From an uncultured Verrucomicrobiota bacterium (GTDB lineage: Bacteria > Verrucomicrobiota > Kiritimatiellia > CAIVKH01): a stretch of DNA of 64,000 bases. Shown here piece by piece: positions 61,409 through 64,000 of the stretch (positions are counted from its first letter, which is position 1; each line of letters begins with the position of its first letter). A program made the translations under genes and the position numbers. The notes under the pieces were generated by a model, which saw only the letters and a list, made by a program, of their open reading frames with translations, did not search any database and was not told the DNA's origin. Location of the stretch: contig CALMYG010000043.1 in NCBI GenBank assembly GCA_937873455.1, forward strand, positions 62,001 to 126,000, given 5' to 3'.

Positions 61409-62431
61409 ATGAACGCCCAACCTGCCATCTTGGAGCTGAATCAGGTCACCAAGGTCTTTCTGGACTTTTGGCGGCGGCCCCAAGTTGCGGCCGTTCAGGA
61501 TGTGAGCCTGGAGGTAAAGCGCGGAGAGATTTTTGGCCTGCTGGGTCCTAATGGTTCGGGCAAAAGCACGACCATCAAAATGATTCTGGGCCTGCTGTTT
61601 CCCAGTCGGGGCCGCATCCGGGTCCTCGGGGAATCGCCGCGCCATGTTCAGGTGAAACGTCGCATCGGGTATCTCCCCGAAGAATCCTACCTCTACCCAT
61701 ATTTGACCTCGGAAGAGACGCTCGACTTCTACGGGCGGCTCTTTGATCTTGAGACCAAGGAGCGTCGCCAGCGTATTGAGCAATTGCTGGAGATGATCGG
61801 TCTCCAGCATACCCGCCGCCGCGCGGTCGGAACTTTTTCCAAGGGAATGGCCCGTCGCATCGGTTTGGCCCAAGCGTTGATCAACGATCCGGACTTAATT
61901 ATTCTCGACGAACCGACGTCGGGCCTGGACCCCCTTGGATGCCGCCAGGTGAAAGACTTGATCCTTATGTTGGCCCGGCGCGGCAAGACCATTTTGATGA
62001 CGTCCCACTTGCTGGCTGATGTCGAAGATGTATGCGACCGCGTGGCGATTCTATACAACGGACGGGTTCAGGCTTTGGGCGCGATGGATACGTTGCTGGA
62101 GGAAACGACCCGTTACCGTATGACGTTGCCGGTATCGACCACGCGGGGCCATGTGGATACGCTGGCGTCTCACGCGCACGACTTGACCGGTGAAGCCCCG
62201 CTCGTCGATCACCCGCGCCGCGACCTGGAACAATTTTTCCTTGATGTCGTCGACAAGGCCCGCCGGGAATCAACCGAAGCTTCCGGGGTCGGTCAGGATC
62301 AAGGTCCGGCCCGCTACCTGGCCGGACCTGATTCAGAACCCCCGCCCTCCCCCGCCGGCTCCGCGGAAGAGCGTAAACAGGCCATCCGCCAAGCCCTCAA
62401 CGAGCTGCTTCCTCCCGACCGGAAACCCTAA
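61409..62431 (+). CDS. ABC-2-type exporter ATP-binding protein
   Basis: 340 residues. Walker A GLLGPNGSGKSTT, a Q-loop in IGYLPEES, signature FSKGMARRIGLAQAL (LSGGQ altered to FSKGM, normal for ABC-2 exporters), Walker B LIILDEPTSGLDPLG and switch His in TSHLLADVE. The extended C-terminal ~110 residues are unusual and Pro-rich. Directly followed by the permease. Confidence 0.92.
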   Translation: MNAQPAILELNQVTKVFLDFWRRPQVAAVQDVSLEVKRGEIFGLLGPNGSGKSTTIKMILGLLFPSRGRIRVLGESPRHVQVKRRIGYLPEESYLYPYLTSEETLDFYGRLFDLETKERRQRIEQLLEMIGLQHTRRRAVGTFSKGMARRIGLAQALINDPDLIILDEPTSGLDPLGCRQVKDLILMLARRGKTILMTSHLLADVEDVCDRVAILYNGRVQALGAMDTLLEETTRYRMTLPVSTTRGHVDTLASHAHDLTGEAPLVDHPRRDLEQFFLDVVDKARRESTEASGVGQDQGPARYLAGPDSEPPPSPAGSAEERKQAIRQALNELLPPDRKP

Positions 62432-62445
62432 GCAACCGCGTCGCC

Positions 62446-63822
62446 ATGCATGTGATTTTCGCCATCGCCCTGCTCGCCATCCGGAACGCCGTGCGCTCGA
62501 AAATTGTGCTGATTCTTCTGGTCGCCCTGATTGCCGCCATCACCTTGATACCCCTTACCGTGCGGGGAGACGGGACATTGTCCGGGTTGTTTCAGATCGT
62601 CCTTTCCTACACGCTGGGGTTTTCCGCATTCATACTAACCTTAAATGCGTTGTGGGCGGGCAACGCCTCGGTGGCGTCGGAAATCAGCGATAAAACCATG
62701 CAATTGGTCGTGACCAAGCCGGTTTCCCGCTGGCAGGTATGGATGGGCAAATGGTTGGGTCTCACGGTTATGAATGCCGCGCTGTGGGCGGTGTGCGGCG
62801 CGGTAACCTTTGGCATGTTGCACGCGCATCTTCATCTCTCCCGGTTGACTGATCCGGCGCATGCACAAGAAGCGCAACGCTTATTGACCGCGCGGGAGAC
62901 CCGCTTGGCGGCATCGCCGGACTTCGCGACCTTGGCGCAACAACGTTTGGAGCAGGAGGTGTCGCGCGCGCCGTTGCCCGAAGGCGTCACCCCGGGACAA
63001 CGCCTCATGGAAATCGAGCAGCGTATGCGCATTGATGCGCTTACGGTGAATCCGGGCGGTTCACGGCGATGGGAATTTCCCAAGGTAACCGCCGCGGAAT
63101 TGGCGGAACCGTTCACGCTTCGTTACCGTTTCGCCTCATCCATTCTGGGCCAGGGACTGGTTCGGGGGCGTTGGCTGATCGGCACTCCCGGTCGAACGGA
63201 TCTACTCGATGTCACGCGCGACAGTGTCCCCCGGGCGTTAAACGAGATCGTATTCCGTCTGGATCAGCGATGGGAAAATCAACCGTTGGTCATTACCTAT
63301 GTCGATATGGACAGCGAGGGCGCGTCGATCCTATTTGACGTCGACGGCGGAATCGCGTTGTTGGTTCCGCGGGGCGGGTTTACCGCCAATTTTATCCGGG
63401 GCTGGCTGATCATGTTCGGTCGCCTGGCATTTTTTACCGCCCTGGGCGTTACCGCAGGTTGCTTGTTTTCCCTGCCGGTGGCCACCGTGGTTTCGCTATT
63501 TCTGATGACCATGGTTCAGATGGGCGGATACATTCAAGACGTGGCGCAAACGCCGATATTGTTGCCGGGCCATGCGGCATCCCCCGAAGAGGCCATGAGC
63601 CTTGCCGCCATCCTCGTGACCTTGATCTTCAAAGGAATGGCCTTCCTGGTCAGCCCCCTGGTTCAGGAAAGCATTTTAACTCATTTGGCCGGCGGCAAAC
63701 TGGTTGATAACCTTGCCGTGGTTCGCGGACTCCTGATTCAGGGATTGATCTTTTCCTTGCTGATGAGTGGCATGGCGGCCTACGCCATGAACCGACGCCA
63801 ATTGGCGCTGCCTGCATCATGA
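62446..63822 (+). CDS. ABC-2-type permease with large extracytoplasmic loop
   Basis: 458 residues. TM helices at about 15-35, 45-70 and 100-125 and a cluster after 320, with a ~200-residue soluble loop between (RETRLAASPDFATLAQQRLE, ITYVDMDSEGASILFDVDGG). EISDKTMQLVVTKPVSRWQVW is the cytoplasmic coupling segment. Partner of the upstream ATPase; substrate unknown. The stop overlaps the next gene (ATGA). Confidence 0.88.
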   Translation: MHVIFAIALLAIRNAVRSKIVLILLVALIAAITLIPLTVRGDGTLSGLFQIVLSYTLGFSAFILTLNALWAGNASVASEISDKTMQLVVTKPVSRWQVWMGKWLGLTVMNAALWAVCGAVTFGMLHAHLHLSRLTDPAHAQEAQRLLTARETRLAASPDFATLAQQRLEQEVSRAPLPEGVTPGQRLMEIEQRMRIDALTVNPGGSRRWEFPKVTAAELAEPFTLRYRFASSILGQGLVRGRWLIGTPGRTDLLDVTRDSVPRALNEIVFRLDQRWENQPLVITYVDMDSEGASILFDVDGGIALLVPRGGFTANFIRGWLIMFGRLAFFTALGVTAGCLFSLPVATVVSLFLMTMVQMGGYIQDVAQTPILLPGHAASPEEAMSLAAILVTLIFKGMAFLVSPLVQESILTHLAGGKLVDNLAVVRGLLIQGLIFSLLMSGMAAYAMNRRQLALPAS

Positions 63823-64000
63823 AACGCATAACGCACATGCTGCTGATTGTCGCGATCCTCGGCGGGCTGTTTGCCGTCGGCGAACTCAATCGCCGCCTGG
63901 TCGAGGACCGGCGGCAGCATGGTATCACGCAGGCCGACCCGCTGATCAATGCACCTCCCCTCGTCGTGTTTACTACGGTTGCCCTCGGAGGATTTCGCGG
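63819..64000 (+). CDS. Membrane-anchored protein, truncated by window edge
   Basis: The ATG overlaps the permease stop. The first residues (MKRITHMLLIVAILGGLFAV) form an N-terminal TM or signal anchor and the frame runs off the window. Probably the third component of the exporter. Confidence 0.7.
   Translation, partial: MKRITHMLLIVAILGGLFAVGELNRRLVEDRRQHGITQADPLINAPPLVVFTTVALGGFR

Overview
The window is a GC-rich bacterial chromosome segment. It most resembles the Planctomycetes-Verrucomicrobia-Chlamydiae group, and Kiritimatiellota is my best guess. The support is a CT398-like coiled-coil/zinc-ribbon protein, a signal peptidase I with a long N-terminal extension, a DUF187/GHL10 glycosidase-like lipoprotein, a LuxR-type regulator with the LSDREFQVFQLLGAG-style output domain common in that group, and many dispersed palindromes. 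No 16S rRNA or marker set is present, so the assignment is inference. Housekeeping blocks lie at both ends: lipoprotein-mutY and pyrH-frr on the left; rnpB, rnr, glgA, lepB-lepA-rpe, tRNA-Tyr and an ABC exporter on the right.

Positions 3.7-11.7 kb hold a same-strand cluster. It has a NarL-type regulator whose phospho-acceptor Asp is replaced by Glu, an unknown protein, a secreted coiled-coil/barrel-like protein, a papain-like protease fused to an alpha/beta hydrolase, a metal-dependent amidohydrolase, a two-TM protein ending in a pYEATS-like domain, and an M19 dipeptidase. Three catalytic hydrolases plus a membrane pYEATS-like partner look like a multi-enzyme effector module; the function is unknown.

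Positions 11.7-26.4 kb are a defence island. It opens with a 123-bp MITE-like element bounded by 18-bp inverted repeats and 9-bp direct repeats. Then come a PLD-SNF2 helicase, a RES/Xre toxin-antitoxin pair with a three-repeat operator-like promoter, an Eco57I/PglX-like DNA methylase with an AT-richer insert over its recognition half, a GNAT-PIN fusion followed by an ASCH protein, an IS66 remnant, and a retron-type locus. The retron locus has a reverse transcriptase with NAxxH and YVDD motifs, an Xre regulator, a 55-residue cationic one-TM peptide and a structured leader. It is flanked by ~60-bp direct repeats about 2.16 kb apart.

Positions 26.6-48.7 kb carry envelope and secreted functions: an M28-S8-LecA-like-membrane-protein operon; a secreted Asp-box/carbohydrate-binding protein; a GHL10 protein with an alpha/beta-hydrolase lipoprotein; a DUF3015 + Lnb-like pair; two small secreted proteins, one sitting between 129-bp direct repeats; a CFA-like methyltransferase/DUF1295/DUF2062 operon; an AsmA-like protein; and a SWIM-SNF2 helicase. 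Positions 48.7-64 kb are mostly core genes, arranged in short ATGA-overlap operons.
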